A stretch of 64,000 nt of DNA from Phocoena phocoena (taxonomy: Eukaryota > Chordata > Mammalia > Artiodactyla > Phocoenidae), in assembly GCF_963924675.1 (NCBI RefSeq), contig NC_089223.1:7576881-7640880 (forward strand), given 5' to 3'. The notes under the pieces were generated by a model, which did not search any database, was not told where the DNA came from, and worked only from the letters and a program-made list of their open reading frames with translations. The translations under genes and the position numbers were made by a program. Below are positions 24,300 through 37,285 of this stretch, piece after piece. Each line of letters begins with the position of its first letter. Within the stretch, counting starts at the first letter, position 1.

Positions 24300-24631
24300 T
24301 GTCAGTGTTTTAGAGTTTTGCCTGTTTGATAGGTGTGTAGTGGTATCTTATTCCTGTTTTAATTTGCAATTCCATAATGACATGTCGTGGAGCATCTTTT
24401 CATATGCTTATCTGCCATCTAATATATCTTCTTTGGTGAGGTATGTGTTCAAGTGTTTGGCATTTTCTAATGGGGTTGTTTGTTTTCTTAGTGTTGAGTT
24501 TTAAGAGTTCTTTGTATATTTTGGATAACAGTCCTTTATCAGATATGTGTTTGGTAGATATTTTCTCCCAGTCTGTGGCTTGTCTCCTTATTCCCTTGAC
24601 ATTGTCTTTCACAGACCAGAAGCTTTTATGT

Positions 24632-24848
24632 TTTTTTTTTGTTTGTTTTTTTTTTTTGCATTACGCGGGCCTCTCACTGTTGTGGCCTCTCCCATTGCGG
24701 AGCACAGGCTCCGGACATGCAGGCTCAGCGGCCATGGTTCATGGGCCCAGCCACTCCACGGCACGTGGGATCTTCCCGGACCGGGGCAAGAACCCGTGTC
24801 CCCTGCATCGGCAGGCGGACTCCCAACCACTGTGCCAACACGGAAGCC
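24632..24848 (-). mobile_element. CHR SINE, GC-rich type
   Basis: Reverse orientation; T-run then GCATTACGCGGGCCTCTC. TSD CAGAAGCTTTTA on both sides. Confidence 0.93.
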
Positions 24849-25769
24849 CCAGAAGCTTTTAATTTTAACGAAGCCTAGCCTATCAATAATTTCTTCCATG
24901 GGTCCTGTCTTCGGTGTTGTATCTAAAAAGTCATCATCGTGTCCAAGCTCACCTAGATTTTCTGCTATGTTATTTTCTTGGAGTTTTATAGCTTTGCCTT
25001 TTCCATTTAGGTCTATGATGCACTTTAGTTTTTGTGAAGGGGGTAAGGTTTGTACTTAGATTCTTTTTTTTTTTTTTGTCCTTCCTGTGGCTGTCCATTT
25101 GTTCTAGCACCATTTGTTGAAGACTATTTTTATGCCATTTGCATTGCCTTTGCTCCTTTGTCAAAAATCAGTGGACTACATTTATGTGTGTCTTTTTCTG
25201 GGCTTTATTCTGCTCCATCATCTATTTGTTGCACCAATATCATACTGTCTTGCTTACTGTAGCTTTAGAGTAAGTCTTGAAGTCAGGTAGTCTCAGCCCT
25301 CCAACTTCGTTCCTCTCCTTCAGTATTATGTTGGCTATGCCAGGTTTTTTTGCCTCTCCATATGAACTTTAGGATCAGTTTGTCGATATCTATAAAACAA
25401 CTTGCTGACTTTTTTATTGGGATTGCATTGAATCTATAGATCAAGTTGGGAAGAACTGACATCTTGACAATATTGAATCTTCCTACCCATGAATATGGAA
25501 TATCTCTGTATTTAGTTAGTTAGTCTTAGATTTCTTTCATCAGAGTTTTGTAGCTTTCATCACACAGATCTTGTTCATATTTTGTTAGATTTATACCTGA
25601 GTATTTCACTTTTGAGGATCTAATGTAAATGGTGTTGTATTTTTAACTTCAAATTACACTTGTTCATTGCTAGTATATAGAAAAGCGGTTGACTTTTGGC
25701 TTATTAACCTTGCATCCTGCAACCTTTTTGCTATATCATTTATTAGTTCCAGGAGTTTTTTGTTGTTGT

Positions 25770-25893
25770 TGTTTTTTAATTTTTATTTTATATTAGAGTA
25801 TAGTTGTTGTGTTAGCTTCAGGTATACAGCAAAGTGACTCAGTTATACATACACATGTATCTATTCATCTTCAAATTCTTTTCCCATTTTGTT
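25770..25893 (-). mobile_element. L1 3' UTR fragment
   Basis: Reverse of the cetartiodactyl L1 end (TTAGCTTCAGGTATACAGCA, AGTGACTCAGTTATACATA) nested in the older L1. Confidence 0.7.
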
Positions 25894-26819
25894 GCTGTTA
25901 CTCTTGTTGTTGTTGATGATTTGTTTGGATTTTCTACATAGACAAGCATGTCATCTGCAGCCCAAAACAGTTTTATTTCTTCCTTCCCAATTGCCATAAC
26001 GTCTTGTCTTATTGCATTGCCAGGACTCCCAGTGCGATAACTGAAAAAGTGTTGAGAGATAGCGTCATTGCCTTGTTCCTTGTTCCTGAGAAGCGTCTAG
26101 CTTCTCACCATTAAGTATGATGTTGACCGTAGGCTTTTTGTAGATGTTCTTTATCAAGCTGAGGGAGTTCTCCTCTCTTCCTGGATTGATGAGAGGTTCT
26201 ACCATGAATGAGTATTGCATTTTATCAAATGCTTTTTATATCTTTTGATATGATCATGTGATTTTTCTTGTTTAGCCTGTTGATGTGACTGATTACAATA
26301 ATTTAGTTCAAATATTGAGCCAGCCTTGCCTACCTGAAATACATGCCACGTTGTGTAAAATTTGGGGTGTGTAATCCCACATAGTATATAATTCTTTTCA
26401 TACACTGTTGGATTCAATTTGCTAATATTTTATGGAGGATTTTTGCATCTACGTCACAAGAGATATTGGTCTGTACTTTGTTTTCTTTTCTTGTAATGTC
26501 ATTATCTGGTTTTGGTGTAAGGATAATGCTCATAGAGTGAGTTAGGAAGTATCCCCTTGGCTTCTATCTTCTGAAAGAGATGGTAGAGTATTGGTAGAAT
26601 TTTCCCTTAAATGTTTGGTGGAATTTCCCAGTGAACCCATCTCGATCTGGTGCTTTCTGTTTTGGAAGGTTATTAATTGTTGATTCAAGTACTTTAAGAT
26701 ATAGGTCTATTCAAGTTGTCTATTAGGTCTTTTTTTTAAAAAAAAGATAATTTTATTGCTTTGAGTGGCATCAGTAGATAGTCTTGCTATCTACTGGTTA
26801 TCAGGAGGAATTCGTTTTA

Positions 26820-27111
26820 TTTTTAAAATAAATTTATTTATTTATTTATGGCACTGTGGGGTCTTCGTTGCTGCACAGGCTTTCTCTAGTTGCGGTGAGC
26901 GGGGGCTACTCTTCATTGTGGTGTGCGGGCTTCTCATTGCGGCGGCTTCTCTTGTTGCGGAGCACGGGCTCTAGGCACATGGGTTTCAGTAGTTGTGGCA
27001 CACGGGCTTAGTTACTCCACAGCATGTGGGATCTTCACAGACCAGGCCTCAAGCCCGTGTCCCCTGTATTGGCAGGTGGATTCTTAACCACTGTGCTAAC
27101 AGGGAAGTCCC
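26820..27111 (-). mobile_element. CHR SINE, long subtype
   Basis: TTTATTTATTTATGGCACTG start; head end CTAACAGGGAAGTCCCT. Confidence 0.9.
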
Positions 27112-27184
27112 TAGCAGGTCCTGAATATAGCTATAGGCACACTAACTAAAGTTAAGCTGATTCAACTAGTTATAAAACCGTGAC

Positions 27185-27385
27185 AGCTGGCTTAGAATAC
27201 ATCAGAATCACTTTGGTGCTTTTCATAAATAAAGACTCTTACAAAATACATACACACACAAACAAGATTTTGACTCAGTAGATAAGAAGCCAGGAATCTA
27301 GACTTTAAAGAAACATTACCAGGTGATTCTGACTCTGACGCAGGTAGACTGTGGACCACACTCTGAGAAACAATGTTTGAGATTA
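27185..27385 (+). repeat. MER5A-like hAT miniature element
   Basis: TACATCAGAATCACTTTGG, ACCAGGTGATTCTGACTC and GACCACACTCTGAGAAAC follow MER5A order. Confidence 0.6.
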
Positions 27386-27671
27386 GACAAGATTAGATTT
27401 GATCAATTTGTTTTCCCCCCACTTTTAATGTGCTAAAATGGACCAAAATTTATTCCTAAGGAAACACCTGGCTTTGCCTTGTAAGGGCTGCTTATCTTAA
27501 AATCCATAAAAGGACTTCAACACTAAGTGGTGACTATTTGTGGCCTACATAGGAGAACTTAAATTTCCTCTTCACTGGAATGAATGAAGAGAAAGAAATC
27601 TCTGTGCTGGTCAGGAAAAAGGTAGAGATGGGAAGTAGAAATAATGCAGTAGGTCATGCTTTAATCTGTAG
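27386..27671. other. Unique sequence
   Basis: Nothing recognised. Confidence 0.45.
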
Positions 27672-28035
27672 CTGAGGGACTTCCCTGGTGGTCCAGTGGT
27701 AAAGAATCTACCTTTCAATGCAGGGGATGCAGGTTCGATCCCTGCTCGGGAACTAAGATCCCACATACTGTGGGGCAACTAAGCCCACGCATGCCACAAC
27801 TACTGAGCTTGCGTGCCTCAACTAGAGAGAGAAGAACCCGCACACCACAACTGGAGAGAAGCCCACGCGCCATAACGAGACAGAAGCCTGTGCGCTACAA
27901 AGAAGAGCCCATGTGCTGCAACAAAAGATCCCACGTGCCGCAACTAAGACCCAACGCAGCCAAAAACAATAAAGAAAATAAATAAACAAAATAAATACAT
28001 ATTAAAAAAGAAGAGAGATGAAACACTTAAAAAAA
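27672..28035 (+). mobile_element. CHR SINE, long subtype
   Basis: GGGACTTCCCTGGTGGTCC head, AATAAA-rich tail. TSD AATCTGTAG on both sides (27662-27671, 28036-28044). Confidence 0.9.
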
Positions 28036-28094
28036 AATCTGTAGGGGAAGGCCAACTATTATGTTGCCGTAAGAATCATATGTATTTAAGCTTC

Positions 28095-28740
28095 GTTAGT
28101 GTGCCCTTTGGCTAGACCCAAAGACCCAGGTGTAATGCCCCAAGGCATTTGCCAGTGTGAAATGAAAAGACATCAGGTGTTCCCACAGGCCCCTCCTCAA
28201 GTTCGATAATCTGCTAGAACAGCACACAGAACTTGGGAAAACAGTTTACTTATTGGTACTGGTTTAGTATGAAAGATACAACTCGGGAACAGCCAAATAG
28301 AAGAGATGCATAGGGCCAGGATGGGAGAGGCAGCACGCCCTTCCATGCCCTCTCTAGATACACCCCCCTCTCAGCACCTTGATGTGTTCACCAACCCTAA
28401 AACTCCCCTTCAGTTAGGGGTTTTTATGGAGGTTCCATTATGTAGTCATGATTGATTAAATCACTGGTCAATGATGACTGATGAACCCAACTTTCAGCCT
28501 CCTCTCCTCCCTGGAGGTTGGGGGATGGGGCTGAAATCCTTTAATCACATAGCTGGTTTCTCAGGCAACCAGCCCCCATCCTCAAATTCTCTAGGTGCCC
28601 ACCAGTGGAAGCTGATGGTATGTTTTCAAGAGGGACGTGTGATATCCAGTAAGAAATATATATTTGGTCTTTGTCCTCGGTTCCTGACACAGCTTCTAAA
28701 ACTCTTGTAATTTACCGAGTGATAGGAGTCATGGGAGCAT
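28095..28740 (-). mobile_element. Old LTR, reverse orientation (family not named)
   Basis: Text such as AACAGCACACAGAACTTGG and GATACAACTCGGGAACAGCC recurs in mammalian genomes as an LTR. In reverse it has a TATA-like CCATAAAAACC. Family name not recalled. Confidence 0.5.
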
Positions 28741-28789
28741 TGTTTGTTATTCACAACAATCCCCTTTCAACCATACTTGAATTTATGTT

Positions 28790-28955
28790 AATAAGGTGAC
28801 TTTTAACTTTGTATCTATATGAGATGATGGATGTTGACTAAACTTACTGTGATAATCACTTCATAATACATGTAAATCAAATGCTGTAAACCTCAAACTT
28901 ATACAGTGCTGGATGTCAATTATATCTCAATAAAACTGGAAGGAAAAAAAAAGAG
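28790..28955 (+). repeat. L1 3' UTR fragment
   Basis: GAGATGATGGATGTTGACTA ... TCAATTATATCTCAATAAAA with an A tail, an old L1MA/L1MB-type end. Confidence 0.75.
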
Positions 28956-29114
28956 CCATTTTCAACATCTGTTTTTTACTGTCCTCAGCATGTAAGTCAT
29001 GTTTGAAAGAAGAAATAAAACAAGTATAGAAATAATTACCATGTAATATAGAAGATAAAAGATATTCAGAAAAGAACCATGAGAATTTTTGTTTTTAACA
29101 GCTGCTCTCCTTTT

Positions 29115-29411
29115 GGTTTTCTTTTTGTTTGTTTTTAATTTATTTTTGGTTGCGCTGGGTCTTCGTCGCTGTATGTAGGCTTTGTCTAGTTGCATCGAGC
29201 TGGGGGCTACTCTTTGTTGTGGTGCACGGGCTTCTCACTGCGGTGGCTTCTCTCGTTGCGGAGCATGGGCTCTAGGTGCGCGGGCTTCAGTAGTTGTGGC
29301 ACACAGGCTTAGCTGCTCCGCAGCATGTGGGATCTTCCTAAGCCAGGGATCAAACCTGTGTCCCCTGCATTGGCAGGTGGATTCTTAACCACTGTGCCAC
29401 CAGGGAAGTCC
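29115..29411 (-). mobile_element. CHR SINE, long subtype
   Basis: TTTTTGGTTGCGCTGGGTC start and CCACCAGGGAAGTCCC end. Confidence 0.92.
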
Positions 29412-29913
29412 CAAGAGGTATGGGAAGTTAGAGAACACTTCAGACTACTTTCAAATGACCAAGATAATTTGGGATAGAGCAATTCTCTTACTTGAAGATA
29501 TAGTCAAACTATGATCGCACTGAGGGGAAAAATGGGATGGAAATAAATATAATTAAGGAGGTGGGGTGCAGAGGAAAGTCTTTCTTGATCTTCTCTTCAA
29601 GATAAGAGCAAGTTTGGCCACTTTTTCTAATCTGCCTGTGTGTCATAAGTATTGTAGTGATCTTCGGGAATGAGAACCTTTAGTGTAGAGCTAGTTCATA
29701 ATTAAATTGGCCATGTTCATGCTGTGCAGGGCTTATGTCCCAGTTTGCATAGGAAAGTCCCAGTTTACACATGTAGCTCCAAGTGATTATTAATCGTGCC
29801 CCCCTCACTCAAAGTAAATGTGGTTGGTTGCCTTAGCTTTAGATAAGAACAAAAATAATCCTTCACTAGACTCTGGTGCCCTCTTGTGATTAAAGTATAA
29901 AAAGTCATTACAG
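29412..29913. other. Unique sequence
   Basis: No recognisable element or exon. Confidence 0.45.
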
Positions 29914-30207
29914 GGGCTCCCCTGGTGGCGCAGTCACTGAGAATCTGCCTGCCCATGCAGGGGATCCAGGTTCAATCCCTGGCCCCGGAAGATCCCACAT
30001 GCCGCGGAGCAACTAAGCCCGTGCGCCACAACTGCTGAGCCTGTGTGCCTAGAGCCCGTGCTCCGCAACAAGAGAAGCCACCGCAGTGAGAAGCCCGCAC
30101 GCTGCAATGAAGGGTAGCCCCCGCTCACCGCAGCTAGAGAAAGCCCGTGAGCAGCAACGAAGACCCAACACAGCCGGAAATTAATTAATTGATTAATTAA
30201 TTATTTT
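29914..30207 (+). mobile_element. CHR SINE, long subtype
   Basis: GGGCTCCCCTGGTGGCGCAG head, TTAATTAATTGATTAATT tail. TSD AAAAGTCATTACAG on both sides. Confidence 0.93.
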
Positions 30208-30279
30208 TAAAAAGTCATTACAGAAACCAAAGAGCTTTCTTCTGAAAGAAGAAACCACTGCAAAATGTGAACATCCCAA

Positions 30280-30905
30280 AGTGGATCATCTACTAACTTC
30301 CCTCCATATCTCAGCTTTGAATTTCATGTCACCAGACTTTATCACTGACTACTCTCCATGGCTGCTGCTTTCTTTGGACTCCAGGACCTCTTCCCCCACT
30401 AATCAGTAACTGGCACCCTGTCAGTCTCTCTAACACTACTTCTGTCTTACCTCTTGGTCAATTCAACATACTCATAAGTGATTTTTCTAGCATGCTGGCC
30501 TCTGCCTACCTTGAACTTCTCTCCTCCAGTGTTCTTGTTCTCCACCCTGCTTCAGCTATACACCTCCAGGGCGTGCCATGGACACAGTCATTAGCAATCT
30601 CATTTTATGCGTCTTGCTCTCTGACCACCATATCCCACCTTTCCACCTAGCTCCTTCTAGTAACCCAGCTCTAACAAACCCCCCACAAGGACCTATAATC
30701 ATTAACTTCACAAATATTTCACCCTGCCTCATCCCTACTGGTATCTTTAATCTCCATACCAGCTGAAATTCCATGATCATTCATTATGATAATACCCTTG
30801 CAAACATCCTCAACTCCCTTGTTCCTCTTTTGTGTTGCCACTTGCTTGGCAAAACCAGAATCTCCAGTTAAATTCAAACCTCCCCCACTCTGTGCCTGCA
30901 CCCCT
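30280..30905 (+). repeat. L2 LINE, endonuclease region
   Basis: CTTACCTCTTGGTCAATTCAA and CTTCTCTCCTCCAGTGTTC correspond to the L2 ORF2 endonuclease segment. Several stops and frameshifts. Confidence 0.5.
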
Positions 30906-30984
30906 GCACCTGAATATGGATGGAGAAAAACACATAAAAATTATGATTGTCTGATTTTAAATTCATGATAATGAATCTTAATGC

Positions 30985-33900
30985 TGGGACTCTGAACGGA
31001 CTCTAGCAACTCACACTCAGAGCCCATAGCTTCAGAGAACCTAGTAGCAGAAGGGGAAGTGGCACACATGACTCTGGCCTCCCAACTGCACTAGCGCCCA
31101 TGGCCACAGGTTACTGGGCAGCAGCGGCAATGGGGCCTGGGACACCGTTCCTCCACTGGTTGAGGTACTCATGACCCCAGCCCTTGCACCCATCATCTGC
31201 AGTGGTAGAGCCTGCAAACCTTACAACACCAGGCATGGTAGGGATACCTGCTTGACCCCAGCTCCCCTCCCAATGTCTCCCTCCCCCCACTGGGCAGCCT
31301 GTGTCTCAAGGGATCCTGGATGCAAGGAAAGGGCCCACCGTCCCAGTGACAAGAGCAGTTCTGGCAGAAACAAGGCAATAACCACCCCAGAGGAACAAGA
31401 AGTGACAACAAAGGCATGGAGCCACACCTCTTACAGAGACAGCTGAGAATGGAAAGTGCTAAATCTCAAATATGACCAGAGGCAGCTCAGGTGAAAGAAA
31501 CCATAAACTTGTATGATACCACCGTCTACTGGAAAACAAAAGAGAGGACCCTAACAGCTAACCTGTCATTTAACTTCAAATGCACCAGAAGAGGAATACT
31601 TCATCAAGCAACGCGAAGGACCAGAGTAACACTGTACCATGAAAAGAAAATGAAATTTTCCAGAAACCAAACTTAAAGTCATGAATATTGTGATCTAACT
31701 GATAGAGAATTTGAACTAGCTGTCTTGAAGAAACTCAACAAGGTACAGGAAAACTCAGAAAGGCAGTTTAATGAGCTCAGGGATAAAATTAATGAACAGA
31801 ACGAATACTTTACCAAAGAAACTGAACCTCTAAAAGAGAACCAAACAAATTCTGGGGCTGAAGAACACAATAAACGAGATGAAGAATGTATTAGAAAGTA
31901 CTGGAAATTAAGCAGATCATATGGAAGAGGGAATTAGTGAGCTTAAAGATAGAAATCTGGAAATCATACAAGTAGAAGAAGAGAGAGAAATAAGATAAAA
32001 ATATTAGGAAATTCTTTGAGAGATATCCAACTCTTTTGGGAAAGGCAACATTAGGATAATGGGGACCCCAGAAGGAGAAAAGAGAGAGAAGGGAGCAGAG
32101 AAATTATTTAAAGACATAATAGGTGAGGACTTCCCAAACATGGTAAAGGAACTGGACATACAAATCTATGAAGCTAAGAAAATACCTGAGTACCTTAATG
32201 CAAAAGACCTTCTTCAAGACACATTATATTAAAACTGTCAAAAGTCAATGATTAAAAAAAAAAGGAATTTTAAGGACAACCAGAGAAAAAAGGATGGTAA
32301 CCTACAAAGGAACCCCTATTATGCTATCAGCAGATCTCTCAGCAGAAAGCCTACAGGCCAGGAAGGAGTGCAACATTCTCAGATACTGAAAGATAAAAGC
32401 TGTCAGTCAAGAACGCTCCACCCAGCACTTACCTTTCGTATATGAAGAAGAAACAATTTCCCAGACAAATTTGATGGAGTTCATCATCAGTAGACTGCTT
32501 TACAAGAAATGTTGAAAGGAGCTTTTCTACCAGAAACAAAATGGCAGAAATACACAAAATTTTAAGCAAGGTGATAAACAGAACTAGAAAATTGTAACTC
32601 TTTATCAGAAAAGGTTTTTAAGCACTTAATTATGGTAAAAGGGTTAAAGGGGAAAAAAAAGAAAGCAGAAAAATAACTAGCTATCTCAGTATGGTGACAA
32701 ACACAACATAAAAAGCTATAATCTGAAATAACAAAAACATAAAGGTAAATGAAAACAAAATGCTTGCAGCAGAAAAAGCACTACTTTATCTATGAGACTT
32801 TTTATACAAACCTCAGGGTAACCACAAAACATAAACATAAAGCAGAGACACGAAACACAGAAAAAGAGAAAACTCAGAAAAATATCATAGAAAACCACCC
32901 AACTAAAATGCCTCATCTATCAATAATCACACTAAATGTATATAGATTGAATTCACCGATCAAAAGACACAGAATGGCTGGATAGATTTTTAAAAAGACC
33001 CTAGTATATGTTGCCTCCAGGAGACACCTCAGGTCTAAAGACAAATACAGGCTAAAAGTGAGGGGATGGAAGATGATAGTTCAAGCCAATAGAAGGCAGG
33101 TGTAAACATACTCACATCAGACAAAATAGACTTCAGGCCCAAAAGGTAACAAAAGACCAAAATGGACAGTATAAAGGAAACAATTCATCAAGAAGTCATA
33201 ATAGTGATCAATATATATGTACCTAACATAGGAGCACCAAAATAGATTAAAAAAAATTATTAACAGACCTAAAGGGAGAAATTGATCGCAACAAAATAAT
33301 GTAGGAGACGTTAACACCCCACTTACATCAAAGGCTAGATTATCCAAACAGAAAGTCTACAAGGAAACAGCAGCCTTAAATGAAAATTTAGACCAGATGG
33401 ATTTGATAGACTTGTACAGAACACTCCATCGAAATGCAGCAGAATGCACACTCTTCTCAAGTGCTCATGGAATGTTCTCAAAAATAGACCATATGTTGGG
33501 ACGCAAAATAAGTCTCAATAAACTCAAGAAGATTAAAAGCATATCAAACATCTTTTCTGATCACAATGGAATGAAACTAGAAATAAACTACAAGAAGAAA
33601 TCCAGAAAAATCACAAGTATGTGGAGACTGAACAACGTGCTACTGAACAATTATTGGGTCAACAACAAACTCAAGGAGAAATCAAAAATTACTTGAAGAC
33701 AAATGAAACTATGACAGACCCAAGTCTATGGGATACAGCAAAAGCGGTGGTAAGAGGGAAGTTTATAGGAATACAGGCCTACCTCAAGGAACAAGAAAAA
33801 TCTCAAACCACCTACCGTTACACATAGAGAAACCAGAAAAAGAAAAGCAAATGAAGTCCAAAGTAGTAGAAGGAAGGAAATACTAAAAATTGGAGCAGAA

Positions 33901-35040
33901 ATAAATGAAATAGAGACCAAAAAGACAACAGAAAAGATCAATGAATCTAAGAACTGATTCTCTGAAAAAAATAAACAAAATTGATAAACCATTATCTAGA
34001 CTCACTAACAAAAAAAGAGAGAAGGTTCTGGTAGATAAAATCAAAAGTGAAAGAGGAGAAATGAAAACAGATACCATAGAAATGCAAAGGGTTATAAGAG
34101 AACATTATGAACAGCTATACACCAACATATTGGACAACCTAGAAGAAATGGGATAAATTCTTAGAATCATACAACCTTCCAAGACTGAATGAGTAAGAAA
34201 CAGAAAATAGGAATAGACTGATGACTAGTACAGAGATTGAAGCAGTAATCAAAAAGCTCCCCAAAACCAAAGCCCAGGACCAGGTGGCTTCACAGGCGAA
34301 TTCTATCAAACATTCAAAGAAGATTTAATAGCTCTTTCTCAAAATAGTCCCAAAAATTGAAGAGAAGGGAACACTTCCTAACTTATCTTACGAGGCCATC
34401 GCCCTGATACCAAAACCAGACAGAGACAGCACAAAAAAAGAAAATTAAAGGCTAATATCCCTGATGAACACAGATGCAAAAATCCTCAACAAAATATTAG
34501 CAAACCAAATTCAACAATATATCAAACAGATCATACACCACGAGCAAGTGGGATTTATTCCAGGGACTCAAGGATGGTTCAACATTTGCAAATCAACGAA
34601 TGTGATGCACCACATTAACAAAATGAAGGATAAAACCCACATGATCACCTCAATAGATGCAGAAAAAGGTTTTGACAAGATTCAATACCGATTTATCATA
34701 AAAACTCTCAGTAAAATTGGTATAGTAGGGACATACCTCAACATAATAAAGGCCATACATGACAAACCCACAGCTAGCATCATATTCAATGGTGAAAAAT
34801 TGAAAGCTATCCCTCTAATATCAGAAAAGGATTCCCACTCTCACTGCTCCTATTCAACATAGTATTGGAAGTCACAGCGAGGGCAATTAGGCAAGAAAAA
34901 GAAATAAAGGCATTCAATTTGGAAAGGAAGAAGTAAAACTGTCATTGCTTGCAGAGAAATATAATGTTGTACACATGAAACTTTTATAATGTTATAAATC
35001 AATGTTAACTGAACTCAAGAAAGAAAAGAAAAAATAAACT
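30985..35040 (+). mobile_element. L1 LINE with 5' UTR, internally deleted
   Basis: GC-rich 5' UTR (about 31000-31450), ORF1 with a coiled-coil-rich segment (31690-31940) and RNA-binding C-terminal part (to about 32450), ORF2 endonuclease (32900-33700) and RT with the GFIPG and DAEKGFD motifs (34464-34862). Near 34945 the sequence jumps from just after the RT core to the last ~60 bp of the 3' UTR, so about 2 kb (rest of ORF2 and most 3' UTR) is missing. Frames broken by stops. Confidence 0.85.
34464..34862 (+). pseudogene. L1 ORF2 reverse-transcriptase remnant
   Basis: A 132-codon open stretch with RT motifs [23 protein letters not shown] and [14 protein letters not shown]; the catalytic YADD block downstream is deleted. 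No longer able to work. Confidence 0.85.
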
Positions 35041-35599
35041 GAAGCAATTAAAAGAGACTTCTAGATTCCCTCCACCATATTTGCCAAATCTTTCAAATTT
35101 GAAGGTGATGTATGCAATATTTGTACAACCCATTCATTTGATAACTTGTAAAGCTACCATTTTTGAGTAGGGCCAGGTATAAGAAAGCCCTCCAGGCTTC
35201 AAGAGACCTGGGCTCAAGACCTAGCAGGCTAAATGGTATTAAAAGTGTCTGTTGCAGAGAGAGGTTCTATATACAGCTTGACGCAAGCTCAATGATCACT
35301 GCACAGACCTCTAGGGGTTTGGTAAGGCCAGAGCCTCCTCTGATGACAAATATTCTCTGCTTGAAAAGCAGCTCCTGGCTTGCTACTAGCCCTCGTGATT
35401 GAGACTAAACACATGACCACATGGCACCAAGTGACCATGCCACCTGAATTTCCCATCAGGAACCATAAAGCTGGATGTACACAGCAACATTTTTATTGTA
35501 ATAAGGAACCAGTATCAAGGAGGCTGGGCCCCAGCAGGTCGAGAAGGCACAATTAATATGTAGGACCAGTTGGCTCCAACTTCCAAGGTACCTTTTCCT
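35041..35599. other. Unassigned sequence, possibly ERVL internal
   Basis: Moderate GC and no recognised repeat; may be the 5' continuation of the ERVL remnant that follows. Confidence 0.4.
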
Positions 35600-36750
35600 A
35601 TCCCTTCTCTACATTTTCCTCAACCTACACAAGTGTCCCCTTGGGGAATTCCCAGTGAACAGTTCACAGAAGGAATAAAGCACAAGTCTAGTCCTCAGAT
35701 AGATCTGCAAATGATGCCACCCTGACTGAAGTGGATGTCCACTGTACCATAACCCACTCAGGCATGACCACAGAGGACCATGCTGAATGAAGCCCTCCAA
35801 GTGGACAGAACTTGGAGGGATGTATCTGGTTATTTATTTCATGGCCTGGGGTACAAAGATCTATAATGATTCCTGGGCAGTGGCTACTGGATTGGCCAGC
35901 TGGTTGGGGACTTAGAAAGACCTAATTGAAAACTTGGTGACAAGATGGACCACGTATGGGTCTTTTGGAGTAGACAGAAAGTGTGAGAATATTTGTATGT
36001 CATGTATATACCCAGTAGAGGGTATCCATGATGGTGGGAGCTGTCAAAAAAGCAGAGGATCCATTTTGTGAATGTCAGGACGCCCCCTTTTCCAGGCATC
36101 CCAGTGCTTGCTAAATGGGTCCATATACAAAGTAGCCACGGCAGCACAGAAGAAAGTGTATGCTAATAACGTGGCTTTCGCTTCCCTAAGTGGCTATAAC
36201 TACTGCTGTAACTGTACCCAATCTGCCAACAGCCGAAGCCAATACTAAGTCACTGCTACGGCACCACTGTCCAGGGTGACAGGTGGCTATCTAGTAGCAG
36301 TTGATTATGGTGGACTCCTTCCACCCTAAAGGGAACAGCTCTTTATGACCTCAGGGACGGCTACATCTTCTGGGTAAAAGTCTACTTTCCCTGCCTGCAG
36401 AGCCTTCTGCCAACACTACCATCATGAAGTCACAGAATGTCTCATCCATCGTCATGGTATACCACACAATACTGTCTTTGACCATGGGCATATCTGTGGT
36501 CAGAGAGGTTTGGAAATAGGTTCATGCTCTAAAAATCCACTACATACCCCATCATGTAGAAGTAGCTGGCTTGACAGAACAGTGAACTGGCATGTTGAAG
36601 GCTTGATTATAGTGCCAGCTGGGACACGAGGCAAGGTTGGGATGCTGACCTACAGCACGGGGTACATGCCTTAAACCAGCAGCCAATATAGCACAGAGCC
36701 AGAATGTGACGCTGTGGGGAACACAGAGAGGGATAATTCCTCCATCCACA
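35600..36750 (+). pseudogene. ERVL-type pol remnant with integrase
   Basis: Plus-strand text follows the RNase H to integrase order of ERVL/MaLR internal sequences. The zinc-finger area is near 36110-36240, the first catalytic-core aspartate region at about 36300-36325 (GTTGATTATGGTGGACTCC), a second near 36470 and the third region near 36555-36585. Several stops and frameshifts; no LTR pair was seen. Confidence 0.6.
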
Positions 36751-36754
36751 CTGG

Positions 36755-37075
36755 CTGCCTAGGTGCTTCTCTAACATGCTAGACATAAGCCTGCCTCCCT
36801 TTCCTTGACCTACATGCTTTCCTCTGCTCTATTTAAAATTGTAAAACCTCCCTTTGCCTTCTTGACTACCCCTTCCTTTACTATGTGTTTCTCTCTAGCA
36901 CTTCTCACCCTCTAACGTACTATACTATACAGATTTAGTTACTGTTTATTATCTGTCTTCTCCCACTGGAAGGTGAGCTTTACAAGAGCTGGGTTCTATT
37001 TCATTCACTGTTCTATCCCCCATGCCTAAGACTGTGCCTGACACATAGTAAGTAGGTGCTCGATACATATTTCTA
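36755..37075 (+). repeat. L2 LINE 3' end
   Basis: GGAAGGTGAGCTTTACAAGA, TTCACTGTTCTATCCCCCAT and TGCCTGACACATAGTAAG are the L2 3' end in order. Confidence 0.75.
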
Positions 37076-37162
37076 GACCGACTTACATGAATATCATTAA
37101 AGTTCTTGGAGAAGAGTAAACAAATGTCTCTAGTCTATTATCTTTATCTACATAAGAGACTG

Positions 37163-37285
37163 GTTGCAGGTTTTTTTCTGTGAAAGGCTAGATAATAAAT
37201 ATTTTAGGCTGTGGGCCATGCCCTTGCTGTAACCACTCCACTCTGGCACTGTAGCATGAAAGCAGTCATAGATAGCAGGTAAATG
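37163..37285 (+). repeat. hAT-type miniature element fragment
   Basis: TTTTCTGTGAAAGGCTAGAT ... GAAAGCAGTCATAGATAG; same family as the element at 41124-42140. Confidence 0.6.

Larger units (their letters stand above)
23145..26750 (-). mobile_element. Old L1 LINE (L1ME-like), reverse orientation
   Basis: 3' UTR at 23150-23560, then ORF2 C-terminal, RNase-side and RT regions in reverse to about 26750. Interrupted by SINEs 23953-24299 and 24632-24848 and by an L1 3' end at 25770-25893. Frames are broken. 23340-23940 is nearly identical, inverted, to 14440-15056. Confidence 0.82.

Noticed and set aside
24547..25059. 170-codon open frame
   Set aside because: It crosses an antisense L1 and an inserted SINE; a chance read-through.
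31171..31446. 91-codon open frame in a GC-rich patch
   Set aside because: It lies in the L1 5' UTR and has no domain; the patch is repeat DNA, not a promoter CpG island.
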